A stretch of 64,000 nucleotides of DNA from assembly GCA_016718565.1 (NCBI GenBank), contig JADKCZ010000002.1:682001-746000 (forward strand), read 5' to 3'. The position numbers were made by a program, and so were the translations under genes. The notes below the pieces were generated by a model that was not told the origin of the DNA, did no database searches, and saw nothing but the letters and a program-made list of their open reading frames with translations. This DNA is from Anaeromyxobacter sp. (GTDB taxonomy: Bacteria; Myxococcota; Myxococcia; Myxococcales; Anaeromyxobacteraceae). This document shows positions 8,732 to 17,962 of this stretch, in pieces (within the stretch, counting starts at the first letter, position 1; every line of letters starts with the position of its first letter).

Positions 8732-8811
8732 GGCCCGGCGAGGCGACTCACACCTGGTGCCGCCCGACGCCGAGCAGGCCGGCGCGCGGAGGCCGGTAAG
8801 GGCCCGGACGA

Positions 8812-9036
8812 GTGAGGATCGAGGTCCTGATGAGCCCCGGCTGCGGGCACGGCGCCGCAGCGCTGGCGCTGGTGGAAGGCGTCGTCCGGGAGACCGCGCC
8901 AGGCGCCGAGGTCGTGACCGTCATGGTGGGCACCCTCGAGGACGCCGAGCGGCTCGCCTTCCCCGGCTCGCCCACCATCCGGGTCCACGGGCTGGACGTC
9001 GATCCACGCCCGCCGGGCGACGTCGGCCTCGGTTGA
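8812..9036 (+). CDS. Small thioredoxin/glutaredoxin-fold protein (74 aa)
   Basis: The product begins MRIEVLMSPGCGHGAAALAL and later has FPGSPTIRVHGLDVDP, the cis-Pro (SPT) and strand pattern of thioredoxin-like folds. Only one cysteine remains at the active-site position (SPGCGHG, where CXXC is usual), so disulfide reductase activity is unlikely; a thiol-binding or single-Cys role is more probable. It starts at GTG 8812, 80 bp after the preceding gene. Confidence 0.65.
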   Translation: MRIEVLMSPGCGHGAAALALVEGVVRETAPGAEVVTVMVGTLEDAERLAFPGSPTIRVHGLDVDPRPPGDVGLG

Positions 9037-9139
9037 CGGCTGTATGACCTCGCGGGCGTGCCCCCGCGAAAGCTCGTCGAGGCGGCCAATTGAGCGGCGA
9101 TCTCGGCTGGGCTCGGAGCCCGGTGACGTGGCCCGGTGG

Positions 9140-10462
9140 CTACGGCGCGGGCAGGGTGGAGAGCGTGGTGGGCGTGAAGAGCCACTCGAAGCCGTCCACC
9201 AGGACCAGCGAGTCGAAGGAGTGGTCACCCGTGTCCCAGACGTTGAAGGCCAGCGTCAGGGTCTCGCCCCCCACCACCGGCGCAGAGGTCTCGAGCCAGC
9301 TGGTGGCGCCACCCTGCACCAGGAGGTGGTAGCCCGAGCCGTTCAGGTCCTGGGGGCTGGCGACGCAGCCGGGCCCCGGCACGCCGGTGGAGTCGGCGCA
9401 GGTGGTGATGAGGCCGTCGTTGACGGTGATGGGGTCGCCGTTCGGCGCCAGCGCGACGCTCCGGTCGGCGGGGATCCCGGCGGCCCCGGAGGTGAGCTGG
9501 GCCACGAAGAGATCGTTGAACTCGGTGCAGGCGTTGGCGGGGAAGTCGCTCGAGTAGAAGCGGAACTTGAACCTGAGCCCCTGCGCGTTGGTGGGCGCCC
9601 GCACCAGGAGCTCCAGCCGCACCGGGTCGAAGACCGTGGTCCCGACGTGCCCGGGGCAGGAGACCGCGTGGGGCACGGCGTTGCCGTGGGCCGCCAGCAG
9701 GTCGCCGGGCGCCTGGCTCTGGTTGGCCGTGGCGAACCCGGCGCCGAAGGGGCTCAGCCAGCCGGCGTCCTGGACGTCGCGCGCCGTGCCGCTCGACAGC
9801 GCCACCAGCGTGGCGCCCGCCCGCGGCGCGTTGTGGGCGTTCAGGCCGAAGCCGTCCAGCACGCCGACCTGCAGGTCGGCGGGCGCCCCGGTGCCGTCGG
9901 CCAGGGTGAGGCGCGCCGAGATGAGCCCCCAGCGCCGCTCTGCCAGCGGCGGGCCCTGCGTGGTGGCCTGGCAGAGGTCCAGCGCCTGCGCCAGGTCGCT
10001 GCCGGTCGCGCCGCCGAGCTTCGGGCCGGCGCTGCAGGCGGTGGCGGCGTCGTCGGGCGTGCCGCTGCAGTCCTCGTCCACCCCGGTGCCCGGGACGTCG
10101 TAGGCCCCGGGGTTGATCTCGATCCGGGTGTCGTCGCAGTCGCCGTCGCAGGCCGCCCAGCCGTCGGCGTCCGCGTCGAGCGAGTCGTCGACGGCCCCGT
10201 CGCAGTCGTCGTCGACGCCGTTGCCGCAGACGTCGGCTGACGGCAGGACCTCGGCGAGGCAGGCGCCGAAGGTCGCGCCATCTGCCGCACAGACCTGGGT
10301 GCCGGCCAGGCAGGCGCCCACGCCCTCTGTGCCGGCAGGACCGGAGTAACAGGTGCGGGTCTCGGCGGCGGTGCAGACGGTGGGGGGCGCGACTGGACTG
10401 CTCGAGCCGCCGCAGGCGGAGGCGAGGCCAGCGAGGGCGAGCATCGCGACGGTCGGCTTCAT
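9140..10462 (-). CDS. MopE-like, choice-of-anchor-type lipoprotein (440 aa)
   Basis: The product starts MKPTVAMLALAGLASACGG with a lipobox LASAC, and a good AGGGAG lies upstream. Residues about 70-125 contain Asp-rich calcium-binding repeats (CGNGVDDDCDGAVDD, DADGWAACDGDCDD, PGTGVDEDCSGTPDD), as in MopE/thrombospondin-type proteins of myxobacteria. The C-terminal half, with FRFYSSDFPANACTEFNDLF and a DTGDHSFDSLVLVDGFEW motif, resembles choice-of-anchor L/K surface domains. It is probably a surface-exposed calcium-binding protein. It is divergent from the cytochrome P460 gene. The frame is open far upstream, but only this start has a signal peptide. Confidence 0.8.
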   Translation of the reverse strand: MKPTVAMLALAGLASACGGSSSPVAPPTVCTAAETRTCYSGPAGTEGVGACLAGTQVCAADGATFGACLAEVLPSADVCGNGVDDDCDGAVDDSLDADADGWAACDGDCDDTRIEINPGAYDVPGTGVDEDCSGTPDDAATACSAGPKLGGATGSDLAQALDLCQATTQGPPLAERRWGLISARLTLADGTGAPADLQVGVLDGFGLNAHNAPRAGATLVALSSGTARDVQDAGWLSPFGAGFATANQSQAPGDLLAAHGNAVPHAVSCPGHVGTTVFDPVRLELLVRAPTNAQGLRFKFRFYSSDFPANACTEFNDLFVAQLTSGAAGIPADRSVALAPNGDPITVNDGLITTCADSTGVPGPGCVASPQDLNGSGYHLLVQGGATSWLETSAPVVGGETLTLAFNVWDTGDHSFDSLVLVDGFEWLFTPTTLSTLPAP

Positions 10463-10601
10463 GATGCTCCCTGGATGGCCCGACCGAATGCCGGGCGCGC
10501 GGCACTCTGCCATCCTCACCTTCGGTGTGGCCACCCCTTCTGCACGGCGCCCTCCAACCCCTCGGGGCGCCGCACCCGGCGCCGCCTGAGAGCACCCCTT
10601 C

Positions 10602-10629
10602 TGTGTTGTTCGGGCGCCCGAACAACACA
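10602..10629. promoter_or_regulatory. Perfect 28-bp palindrome in a divergent promoter region
   Basis: The arm TGTGTTGTTCGGGC at 10602-10615 is followed without a loop by its exact complement to 10629. The arms are AT-richer than the surroundings. It lies between the divergent lipoprotein (start 10462) and cytochrome P460 (start 10958) genes. A two-fold symmetric operator or a cruciform-forming element is plausible; with no T-run it is a poor terminator. No regulator family was matched. Confidence 0.5.
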
Positions 10630-10639
10630 ACTGGGTACC

Positions 10640-10757
<118 letters not shown>

Positions 10758-10770
10758 GGGAACCCGCACT

Positions 10771-10800
10771 CCCTCTCCCCCAGCCTGCTGGGGGAGAGGG
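10771..10800. repeat. REP-like hairpin CCCTCTCCCCCAGC...GCTGGGGGAGAGGG
   Basis: A perfect 14-bp stem (10771-10784 with 10787-10800) has a 2-nt loop and is followed by CCGGGGTGAGGG. This is the well-known REP-type sequence scattered in intergenic regions of many proteobacteria. It could act as a transcription pause or terminator, or simply be a dispersed repeat. Confidence 0.7.
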
Positions 10801-10957
10801 CCGGGGTGAGGGGGCCGCCGGGTCGCGGTCGAGGTCGCCGTCGAGGTCGCCCTCGCCGTCCACTCCTTCCGGGGCCTCCTGTCGCGCCCGTCTCTCCCCC
10901 GGTGTCTGCCCTGGTGAACCCGCGCCAGCCCAGTCCGGCGCTTCCCAGGAGAACCAC

Positions 10958-11425
10958 ATGCTCCGCCGCACCGCCGTCGCCGTCGCCGCCCTCGCCGTCG
11001 CGCTCGTCGCCTTCCAGGTCCTCGCCATGCACCACGAGCTCCCCAAGGGCTACCGCACCTGGGGCCACGTGAAGTCCATGGTCATCACCGACAAGAGCCA
11101 CGGCCTCTACGGCTTCCACAACACCTACGCCAACCCGGCCGCGCTCGAGGCGCTGCGCGGCGGAAAGCCCTTCCCCAAGGGCGCCGAGTTCGTCACCTCC
11201 TTCTACGAGGTCGGCACCGACGGCGCGATGCTGTCGCAGGGGAAGAAGATCATGGACGCCTACATGAAGAAGGACGAGGCGGCCAAGCAGACCGGCGGGT
11301 GGTGGTTCAACGCGTTCGGCCCGGACGGCAAGCCGCTCGGGGTCGACGTGGTGAAGGGCTGCTACGAGTGCCACGCCGGCGGCGCCAAGGGCACCGACCT
11401 GGTCTTCTCGAAGTTCATCGACTGA
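10958..11425 (+). CDS. Cytochrome P460-family haem protein (155 aa)
   Basis: The product has a short signal sequence (MLRRTAVAVAALAVALVAFQ) and then HHELPKGYRTWGHVKSMVIT, NTYANPAALEALRGGKPFPK, and near the C-terminus CYECH in GCYECHAGGAKGTDLVFSKF. This order fits the cytochrome P460/P460-like family, periplasmic c-type haem proteins whose known members oxidise hydroxylamine or act on NO. Whether this one is catalytic is unknown. AGGAG at 10947-10951 fixes the start at 10958. The long upstream region (10463-10957) is full of repeats. Confidence 0.85.
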   Translation: MLRRTAVAVAALAVALVAFQVLAMHHELPKGYRTWGHVKSMVITDKSHGLYGFHNTYANPAALEALRGGKPFPKGAEFVTSFYEVGTDGAMLSQGKKIMDAYMKKDEAAKQTGGWWFNAFGPDGKPLGVDVVKGCYECHAGGAKGTDLVFSKFID

Positions 11426-11621
11426 CGGCCTGGCGGCGTGCCGCGCCGGGTGCGGCCGCAGGAGCCGACCCCAGGCGGACCTGGCGGGCCGCGACGCCGC
11501 GCTCCCCAGCGGCCCGTGGGGCGGCTGCGACCAGAAGCGCCACCCCGCGCCCCTGGGCCAGGCGTAGGCTTTGCCCCGATCGCGGCGGGCACCCACCGCC
11601 CCGCCGCGACGGGGCCCTTCC

Positions 11622-12722
11622 ATGATCCGCACCGCCTTCCTGGTCGTCCTCGGCCTGCATGGCCTCCTCCACCTGCTCGGCTTCGCCAAAGGCTTCGGCC
11701 TGGCCGAGCTGCCGCAGCTCACGCAGCCGATCTCCCGGCCGTGGGGGGTGGCCTGGCTGGCGGCGGGCGCCCTCACCCTGGCCACGGCGGCGCTGCTGCC
11801 GCTGGCCCCGCGCTGGTGGTGGGCGGTGGGCGCGGTGGCCCTGGTCGCCTCGCAGGTGGTCATCGTCTCCAGCTGGAGCGACGCCAGGTTCGGCTCCCTC
11901 CCGAACCTCCTCCTGCTCCTCGCGGTGGCCTGGGGGTTCGCGCACCAGGGGCCGTGGAGCCTCCCGGCGGAGTACCGGCGCCACCTCGCCTTCGCCTCAC
12001 CGGCCCGCCCCGGCGAGGTGCTGACGGAGGCCGATCTGGCCGGGCTCCCCGACCCGGTGCGGCGCTACGTCCGCGCCGCCGGGGTGGTGGGCCAGCCCCG
12101 GGTGCACAGCTTCCGCGCCACCTGGACTGGCAGGATCCGCGCCGGGCCGGACCAGCCCTGGATGGCCTTCACCGCGGACCAGCTCGACACCCTCGACCCC
12201 CCGCGCCGCTTCTTCCTCATGGACGCGGTGATGAAGGGGCTCCCGGTGGACGTGCTGCACGTCTTCGACGAGCGCGGCGCGACCATGCGGGTCCGGCTGC
12301 TCTCGCTGAAGACCATGGTCGACGCCCGCGGCCCGGTGCTCACCCGGTCGGAGACGGTGACGCTCTTCAACGACCTCTGCGTCCTCGCTCCTGGCGAGCT
12401 GGTGCGCCCCTCGGTCACCTGGGAGCCCCTCGACGGGCGCACCGCGCGGGTGCGCTACACCCTGGGCGCCAACACCATCGCCGCGACGCTCCACTTCAAC
12501 GACGCCGCCGAGCTGGTGGACTTCTCCTCCGACGACCGCACCCCCTCGCCCGACGGCAGCACCGCGGCGCCGACGCGCTGGACCACGCCGGCGCGGGACC
12601 ACGCGCGGGTGGGCCCGGCCCGGGTTCCCCGCAGGGCCGAGACCTGGTGGCACCCCGCCAGCGGCGCCTGGAGCTACGGCGAGTTCGAGCTCCAGTCGCT
12701 CGAGTACGGCACGGGTCGCTGA
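11622..12722 (+). CDS. DUF6544-like membrane protein (366 aa)
   Basis: About four hydrophobic segments occupy the first 115 residues (LHGLLHLLGFAKGFG, WGVAWLAAGALTLATAALLP and others). A soluble domain follows, with LPDPVRRYVRAAGVVGQPRV, FRATWTGRIRAGPDQPWMAF and WEPLDGRTARVRYTLGANTI. This arrangement matches a family I know as DUF6544, of unknown function. The start is ATG 11622 in front of the first membrane segment; an in-frame upstream start at 11571 is less likely. It converges on mscL. Confidence 0.7.
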   Translation: MIRTAFLVVLGLHGLLHLLGFAKGFGLAELPQLTQPISRPWGVAWLAAGALTLATAALLPLAPRWWWAVGAVALVASQVVIVSSWSDARFGSLPNLLLLLAVAWGFAHQGPWSLPAEYRRHLAFASPARPGEVLTEADLAGLPDPVRRYVRAAGVVGQPRVHSFRATWTGRIRAGPDQPWMAFTADQLDTLDPPRRFFLMDAVMKGLPVDVLHVFDERGATMRVRLLSLKTMVDARGPVLTRSETVTLFNDLCVLAPGELVRPSVTWEPLDGRTARVRYTLGANTIAATLHFNDAAELVDFSSDDRTPSPDGSTAAPTRWTTPARDHARVGPARVPRRAETWWHPASGAWSYGEFELQSLEYGTGR

Positions 12723-12739
12723 GGCGGGCGCGACTGGCG

Positions 12740-12757
12740 CCGCCCCCCCGCGGGCGG
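12740..12757. terminator. Possible bidirectional terminator between DUF6544 gene and mscL
   Basis: CCGCCC at 12740-12745 can pair with GGGCGG at 12752-12757 around a short C-rich loop, between two convergent genes 61 bp apart. The stem is short and has no T-run, so the call rests mostly on position. Confidence 0.35.
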
Positions 12758-12783
12758 CGGGGGTGGCGGGAGGGGCCGGGACG

Positions 12784-13143
12784 CTACCGCCGCGCCAGCA
12801 GGTCGCGGATCTCGACGAGCAGCTTCTCCTCGGCGCTGGGGCCGGGCGGTGGGACGGGCGGCGGCGGCCCCTTGAGCTTGTTGATGGGCAACACGATGAA
12901 GAAGTAGACGCCGATCGACACCAGCAGGAAGGCGATGATGGCGTTGAGGAACTTCCCGACCATGATCGACCCGAGCGTGATGCCCGAGAAGTCCGGCTTG
13001 CCGAAGGCCATCCCCAGCGCCGGGGTGATGACGTCCGCGACCAGCGACGAGACGACGGCGCCGAAGGCGCCGCCCATGATGACGCCGACCGCGAGGTCGA
13101 TGACGTTTCCGCGCGCGATGAAGTCCTTGAATCCCTTGAGCAT
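12784..13143 (-). CDS. mscL: Large-conductance mechanosensitive channel MscL (119 aa)
   Basis: The product reads MLKGFKDFIARGNVIDLAVG, then GGAFGAVVSSLVADVITP, a second hydrophobic segment (NAIIAFLLVSIGVYFFIV) and the C-terminal helix EEKLLVEIRDLLARR. These are hallmarks of MscL, the homopentameric inner-membrane channel that opens under membrane tension during osmotic downshock. The length is normal for the family. A GGGAGGGG stretch precedes the ATG at 13143, so the upstream in-frame start at 13176 is rejected. It is a single gene. Confidence 0.95.
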   Translation of the reverse strand: MLKGFKDFIARGNVIDLAVGVIMGGAFGAVVSSLVADVITPALGMAFGKPDFSGITLGSIMVGKFLNAIIAFLLVSIGVYFFIVLPINKLKGPPPPVPPPGPSAEEKLLVEIRDLLARR

Positions 13144-13445
13144 GGCCCCTCCCGGGCAGGTGATACGCTGAGTCACTTTGCCTCGCGCCGGCTGGGCGGA
13201 GACCTGGACAAACGGGGCGTGGCGCGGCCCGCCCCGGCCGGCCCGGGGGGTCCGCCCGTTCGGACCGCTTCCGTCACCGGGACGATTCGGCTAGGTTGGC
13301 CGCCGCCGTCGACGCCACACCGGGAGTCGGTGTGGTCGCCCGTCGGCAGGTGCCGTCCGCAACCAGGTCCGCGCCGATCCACGTCGGCCCCGGCACGCCA
13401 CGCGCTGCCAGGCCGGATCCAGCTCACGCAAGAGGAGTCGAGAAC

Positions 13446-13844
13446 ATGAAGACGCTCGCAATCATCATCGCGCTGGCCGGGACACTGGCCGGCTGCGGCC
13501 AGCAGGCCACGGCGGATCTCGCCGTGTGCAAGGCCGAGGCGGTCAAGGCGCAGGCGGAGCTGGCGGCCCTCAAGGTCGCGCAGGCCGCCGCGGAGGCCAA
13601 GGTCACGGTCCTCGAGCAGGCCCAGACGGCGCTGCAGGCCAAGCTGACGGAGTTCGAGGCCGCCGCCGCGGACGCCGCCGCCTCCGCCTCTTCCCAGCTG
13701 GACGCCGCCAAGGCCAAGGCGTCCGCCGTGGCCAAGAAGGCCGCCGCCACCGCCGCCGCGGTCAAGAAGGCCGACGTCAAGGTGGTGGAGCCGCTGAAGA
13801 AGGACGCCACCGTGCAGCAGAAGGCCAAGGCCGCCGGCTTCTAG
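13446..13844 (+). CDS. Ala/Lys-rich coiled-coil lipoprotein (132 aa)
   Basis: The lipobox LAGC (MKTLAIIIALAGTLAGCGQQ) precedes a long Ala-, Lys- and Glu-rich helix (residues about 25-115) of heptad character, which resembles Lpp-like or alanine-zipper lipoproteins. Lysines near the C-terminus could bind cell-wall or nucleic-acid partners, but this is speculation. It is probably a structural envelope lipoprotein. It lies 15 bp upstream of another lipoprotein gene, with which it probably forms an operon. Confidence 0.75.
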   Translation: MKTLAIIIALAGTLAGCGQQATADLAVCKAEAVKAQAELAALKVAQAAAEAKVTVLEQAQTALQAKLTEFEAAAADAAASASSQLDAAKAKASAVAKKAAATAAAVKKADVKVVEPLKKDATVQQKAKAAGF

Positions 13845-13859
13845 GCCAGGGAGACCACC

Positions 13860-14378
13860 ATGAACCTCCGTTCGCTCATCCTCTCCGCCCCGCTGCTGGC
13901 GCTCGCCGCCTGCGGCAGCACCGACGAGACCGTCTTCACCCTCAGCACCGGGACCTACGACCTGTCCGGGGCCACCACCACCGCCCTCCGCCCCGTCGAC
14001 CAGTGCGGCATCCTGGCCGCGTACCAGGACCCTGCCAAGGTCATCGGGATCGCGGTCGCCGGCTCCGCCGTGACCTTCAACCTCGCCAACGACTCGGGCG
14101 CCCCGCTCGTCTCGCTGCCGACGGCCACCCTCACCGGCAACACCATCGCGGTCGCCGTCGAGGCCAACTACCTGGCCGGCCCCTTCGGCACCGACTGCCT
14201 GCTCCGCATCCACCGCCGGGTGCAGGGCGAGCTGGTCGGCGTCGACGACGCCCGGCTCGAGCTGACCTTCGAGGTCGCGCGCGAGTCGGGAACCTGCAAC
14301 GTCGCCGACATCCCGTTCAGCGCCGTCACCTGCTCGTCCGGGTACGAGTTCCTCGCCACCAAGCTGCCCCCCGGCTAG
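13860..14378 (+). CDS. Lipoprotein of unknown function (172 aa)
   Basis: The product begins MNLRSLILSAPLLALAACGS with lipobox LAAC, then TFTLSTGTYDLSG and several beta-strand-like stretches (FNLANDSGAPLVSL, LELTFEVARESGTCNV). Four cysteines after the lipidation site could pair. A general resemblance in layout to the lipoprotein at 1135-1728 was noted (an opening 'GT(F/Y)D' strand after the lipobox, scattered cysteines, similar size). Function is unknown. It follows the coiled-coil lipoprotein gene by 15 bp. Confidence 0.75.
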   Translation: MNLRSLILSAPLLALAACGSTDETVFTLSTGTYDLSGATTTALRPVDQCGILAAYQDPAKVIGIAVAGSAVTFNLANDSGAPLVSLPTATLTGNTIAVAVEANYLAGPFGTDCLLRIHRRVQGELVGVDDARLELTFEVARESGTCNVADIPFSAVTCSSGYEFLATKLPPG

Positions 14379-14505
14379 GCGAGGGCCACGCGGCCCTCAT
14401 GGACCGAACGGCGGCCCGGGGCTTCGGCTCCGGGCCGCTCCCGTTTCGGAGACCAGATCGGCCTTGAATGCCCGCGGCGGGCCCGGCGTCTCTCCCGTGG
14501 ACGCC

Positions 14506-15249
14506 ATGCTCGCCCCCACCGCCCTCGCCCTGATCCTCGCCGCCGCCGGCTGCGATCTGCCTGCGCTGGCCGCGACGCGGCCCTTCGCGCCGGGGGAGGT
14601 CCTGTCGTACCAGGTGGGCCTGGCCGGCGCGGAGACCGGCGGACAGGCCACCTTCGTGGTGCTGGCCCCCGCCTCCGACGGCACGCTCCCGGTCACCGTC
14701 GAGGCCAGCCACCGAACGATCCTGGGCCGGACCACCTTCCGCGCCCGCTCCGCGCTCGGCGAGGCCACGCTGCGGCCGGGCTGGTTCCACGACGAGCAGG
14801 AGGGCGCCGGCGGCCGGCGCTCCACCGACGCCGACCTGGCCCGGAGCGCGCTCGCGGTGCGCCTGGACTGGCGCGCCGACGGCCGGGCCGGGAGCAGCGC
14901 CTACCGGCGCGGCCCTGGGCTCCTCGACTTCGCCTCGGCGCTGCCGTACCTGCGCGCCGCCGTGCTCCGGCCGGGCGCCGCCTTCTGCTTCGACGCGGTG
15001 GGCGCCACCAGCGCCTGGCGCGTCTCGGGGCGCGTCGGCGCCGGCACCGAGCAGGTCACGACGCCGGCCGGGCGGTTCGAGGCCCTGCGGCTGGACGGCG
15101 AGCTCCACCGGGCCGGCGCCCGCCCGCTCCGCGTGCCCGTCTCCCTCTGGATCGCCACCGGCCCGGCCAGGCTCCCCGTGGCCGCGGAGTTCGGCTCCCC
15201 GCTCGGGAAGGTGCGGGCCCGGCTGGCGGCGTTCACGCCGGGCCGGTAG
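14506..15249 (+). CDS. DUF3108-like secreted protein (247 aa)
   Basis: After a signal segment (MLAPTALALILAAAGCDLPA) the protein reads RPFAPGEVLSYQVGLAG, FHDEQEGAGGRR, TTPAGRFEALRLDGELH and VSLWIATGPARLPVAAEFGS. This is the order of motifs found in DUF3108 proteins, predicted periplasmic beta-rich proteins of unknown role. The ATG at 14506 fits the signal peptide; in-frame starts at 14464 and 14497 are alternatives. Confidence 0.7.
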   Translation: MLAPTALALILAAAGCDLPALAATRPFAPGEVLSYQVGLAGAETGGQATFVVLAPASDGTLPVTVEASHRTILGRTTFRARSALGEATLRPGWFHDEQEGAGGRRSTDADLARSALAVRLDWRADGRAGSSAYRRGPGLLDFASALPYLRAAVLRPGAAFCFDAVGATSAWRVSGRVGAGTEQVTTPAGRFEALRLDGELHRAGARPLRVPVSLWIATGPARLPVAAEFGSPLGKVRARLAAFTPGR

Positions 15250-15411
15250 CGGCGCCACGGCCCCGGACGCCCGCGGGCGGGCCGCCGCCGCGGCCTCACC
15301 CCGTCGCCCCGTCGCCTGACCCCCGTCAAGGACGCATGGTTCGGGTTGGCCGATAGCTGGTCGGCTCGAACCGGGCGCGGTCTCTCGCCGCGCCGCCTCC
15401 AAGGGGGAGAC

Positions 15412-17901
15412 ATGTCCAGCCGAACCGGGATCCAGGCGGCCCTCACCGCGGCGCTGGCCCTCGCCATGGGCGCCTGCGGCGGCGGCGGCAGCCAGCCCGC
15501 GCCGCCGACCGCGACCACCCTCCCCGCCGACGGCGTCGGCTACACCGGCGCGACGCTGCACGCCGTCGTCACCTCGCCCTCGGCCACCACCGCCTGGTTC
15601 GAGTGGGGCCCCGACCTCCTCTCCGGCGGCGCCACCTCGGCCCCCGTGGCGGTCGCGGCGGGGGCGACGTCCACCCCCCTCTCGCTCGTGCTCGACGGGC
15701 TCGACCCCGGCGTCACCTACTCCTTCCGCGTCGTGGCCGCCCAGGGCGGCACGGCGGTGCGGGGCGCCCAGCTCTGGTTCTCCACCGCAGCGCCGCTGGT
15801 CCACACCGCCGGCCCCGACGGCATCGGCGAGACCGTCGCCACCATCCACGGCCAGGTGACCGTGGGCGGCGAGGCCGGCCTGGCCTGGTTCGAGTGGGGC
15901 ACCGAGCCCTCGCTCGCGGCGGCCCTGGAGACGCCGCGCGTCCCGGTCCCGGCCGGCGGGGCGGCGCGGGCCACCAGCGCCACCCTGGGCGAGCTCGAGC
16001 CAGGCGCCACCTACTACTACCGGGCGGTGGCCTCGGTGGGCGGGCGCACCAACCGCGGCGCCGTGGACTTCTTCGGCACCACGCCACCCGGCACGGCCGC
16101 CCTGGTGGTGAACTCCACCGCCGACGTCGACCCGCCGCCGCCCGGCAAGCTGACGCTGCGTGAGGCCCTGGCCCGGCTCGACCCGGGCGGCACCATCACC
16201 TTCGCCCCGGCGCTCGACGGCCAGGTCATCGCGCTGTCGCTGGTGGGCCAGCCCCACTCGCTGCTCAAGGGCGAGGTCTACACCTTCGCGGCCGGCGCCT
16301 TCACCTTCCAGGGCTTCCTCGCCCGAGACTACGGCCGCTCCGCCCTCTACGCGGCCAAGGCCCTGACCATCGACGCCAGCGCCCTCCCGCACGGCGTGAC
16401 GCTGGCGTGGAGCGGCGGCGAGGCCAGCCCGGCCCGCGTCCTGGCGGTGCTCGGCGACCTCACCCTGGACAACGTCACCGTCCGCGGCGGCCACGCCCTG
16501 GCCGAGCCGCTGGCGGACCCCGCGCAGCCCTTCACGCTGGGGCGCGGCGGCGGGCTGGCGGTGTGGGGCCAGGCCACGCTGCGTCGCTGCACCGTGGCCG
16601 GGAACCGCGCCTCGGGCGACCTGCTGGCCAGCCGCGACCGCGGCGCCTTCGGCGGCGGCCTGTACGCCGACTCGGTGGTCCTGGAGGACTCGGTGGTGGG
16701 CGGGAACGCCGCCCGGGGCTTCGGCGCGGCGGGCGGCGGCATCTACTCGGTGGGCGGCGTGGAGACCGGCGCCACCTGGCTCTCGCGCAGCTCGGTGACG
16801 GGCAACCGCGTCACCGGCCAGCACGCCTACGGCGGCGGCGTCTACAGCGACGGCGGCGGCCCCGGGAACATGATGGGCCTCGATCTCCTCGGCTGCACCG
16901 TGGCCGGGAACGTGGTGGAGGACCACCCGGACGTCGCCGAGGACGCGCGCGCCCAGTACTACTACCGCGGCGGCGGGGTCTACCTGTCGAACGGCTGGCT
17001 GGCCGCCACCGCCTGCACCATCACCGGCAACGTGGTGACGGGCGTGCCGGCGGTGTTCCGCGGCAAGCCCAACATGGGCGGCGGCGGCGTGGGCGCCACC
17101 ATCGGCGACGCCCACGTGGTCGAGTCGATGCAGCTGCGCCAGAGCATCGTGGTGGGCAACACCCGCGGCGGCGCCGCGGACGACCTCTTCACCGGCTCGC
17201 TGGTGAACTTCCACAGCGAGGGCTTCAACCTGGTCGGCCGGCTCGACTTCTCGCAGATGCTGGTGCCGGCGCCGTGGTGGGGGACGCTGTCGCGGCGCCA
17301 CTGGCCCAAGCCGGGCGACCAGGACCGCGTCGAGGCCGCGGCCGTCCTCGACCTGGCCGCGCCGGCCCTGGCTCCGGACGTCACCTCCGCGGGCGTCGAT
17401 CCGGGGGCGCCGGTGGTGCTCTGGTACCGGCCGGTCGGCCTGGCGGTCGATCGGATCCCGGTCTACCCGTACGAGGTGAGCACCACCACCGCCGACTACA
17501 CCCAGGTGGGGCCGACCGACGACTTCCTGGCCCAGGTCCTGGCCCAGGTGCGCGCCCGCTACGGCGACCAGCTCGGCGCGGACTTCGGCGCCAGCCTGCC
17601 CGATCCGACCGGCGTGACCTTCCACGGCCCCGGGGTGACCTGGCCCTCCAACCCCGAGAACGCGGCCTGGATCGCCTTCTGGCGAGGGCTCGAGGAGGCC
17701 ATCGGCGACCGGCTCGGGGCGGTCCAGCTCGGCGACTTCTTCTGGGCCTCGCTCCCCGCAGGGCCCTTCGGCCCCAACGTCGAGACCACCTCCACCACCT
17801 GGACCTCGGGGGTCTTCGGCGCCACGGACGTGGACCAGGTGGGGACCTCGCGGCCGGCCGGGGGCGGCCCGGACGTCGGGGCCATCGAGCGCCTGCCGTG
17901 A
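15412..17901 (+). CDS. Surface lipoprotein with Fn3-like repeats and a CSLREA/right-handed beta-helix domain (829 aa)
   Basis: A lipobox-like MGAC follows the signal sequence. Two fibronectin-III-like units follow (TAWFEWGPDLLSGGATSAPV and GLAWFEWGTEPSLAAALETP, each ending in TYSFRVVA or TYYYRAVA). At about residue 230 a CSLREA-type motif (LVVNSTADVDPPPPGKLTLR) opens a right-handed beta-helix rich in GGG turns. Such proteins are usually large surface or secreted proteins, some acting on polysaccharides, but no catalytic residues were identified. AAGGGGGAGA upstream supports ATG 15412. Confidence 0.8.
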   Translation: MSSRTGIQAALTAALALAMGACGGGGSQPAPPTATTLPADGVGYTGATLHAVVTSPSATTAWFEWGPDLLSGGATSAPVAVAAGATSTPLSLVLDGLDPGVTYSFRVVAAQGGTAVRGAQLWFSTAAPLVHTAGPDGIGETVATIHGQVTVGGEAGLAWFEWGTEPSLAAALETPRVPVPAGGAARATSATLGELEPGATYYYRAVASVGGRTNRGAVDFFGTTPPGTAALVVNSTADVDPPPPGKLTLREALARLDPGGTITFAPALDGQVIALSLVGQPHSLLKGEVYTFAAGAFTFQGFLARDYGRSALYAAKALTIDASALPHGVTLAWSGGEASPARVLAVLGDLTLDNVTVRGGHALAEPLADPAQPFTLGRGGGLAVWGQATLRRCTVAGNRASGDLLASRDRGAFGGGLYADSVVLEDSVVGGNAARGFGAAGGGIYSVGGVETGATWLSRSSVTGNRVTGQHAYGGGVYSDGGGPGNMMGLDLLGCTVAGNVVEDHPDVAEDARAQYYYRGGGVYLSNGWLAATACTITGNVVTGVPAVFRGKPNMGGGGVGATIGDAHVVESMQLRQSIVVGNTRGGAADDLFTGSLVNFHSEGFNLVGRLDFSQMLVPAPWWGTLSRRHWPKPGDQDRVEAAAVLDLAAPALAPDVTSAGVDPGAPVVLWYRPVGLAVDRIPVYPYEVSTTTADYTQVGPTDDFLAQVLAQVRARYGDQLGADFGASLPDPTGVTFHGPGVTWPSNPENAAWIAFWRGLEEAIGDRLGAVQLGDFFWASLPAGPFGPNVETTSTTWTSGVFGATDVDQVGTSRPAGGGPDVGAIERLP

Positions 17902-17962
17902 TAGAGGCAGGGGCCTCGCCGAGGCCGTCCGCCGCCCAGGGGGAGGGCCCGCTCCGACCACC

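Noticed and set aside
9044..10240. Plus-strand frame opposite the MopE-like lipoprotein
   Set aside because: The minus strand has a lipobox, calcium-binding repeats and a good start. The plus-strand translation has no features.
13173..14213. Minus-strand Gly-rich frame opposite the two lipoprotein genes
   Set aside because: It is antisense to two genes with clear lipoboxes and good start sites, and its Gly/Leu/Arg content is that of a shadow frame.
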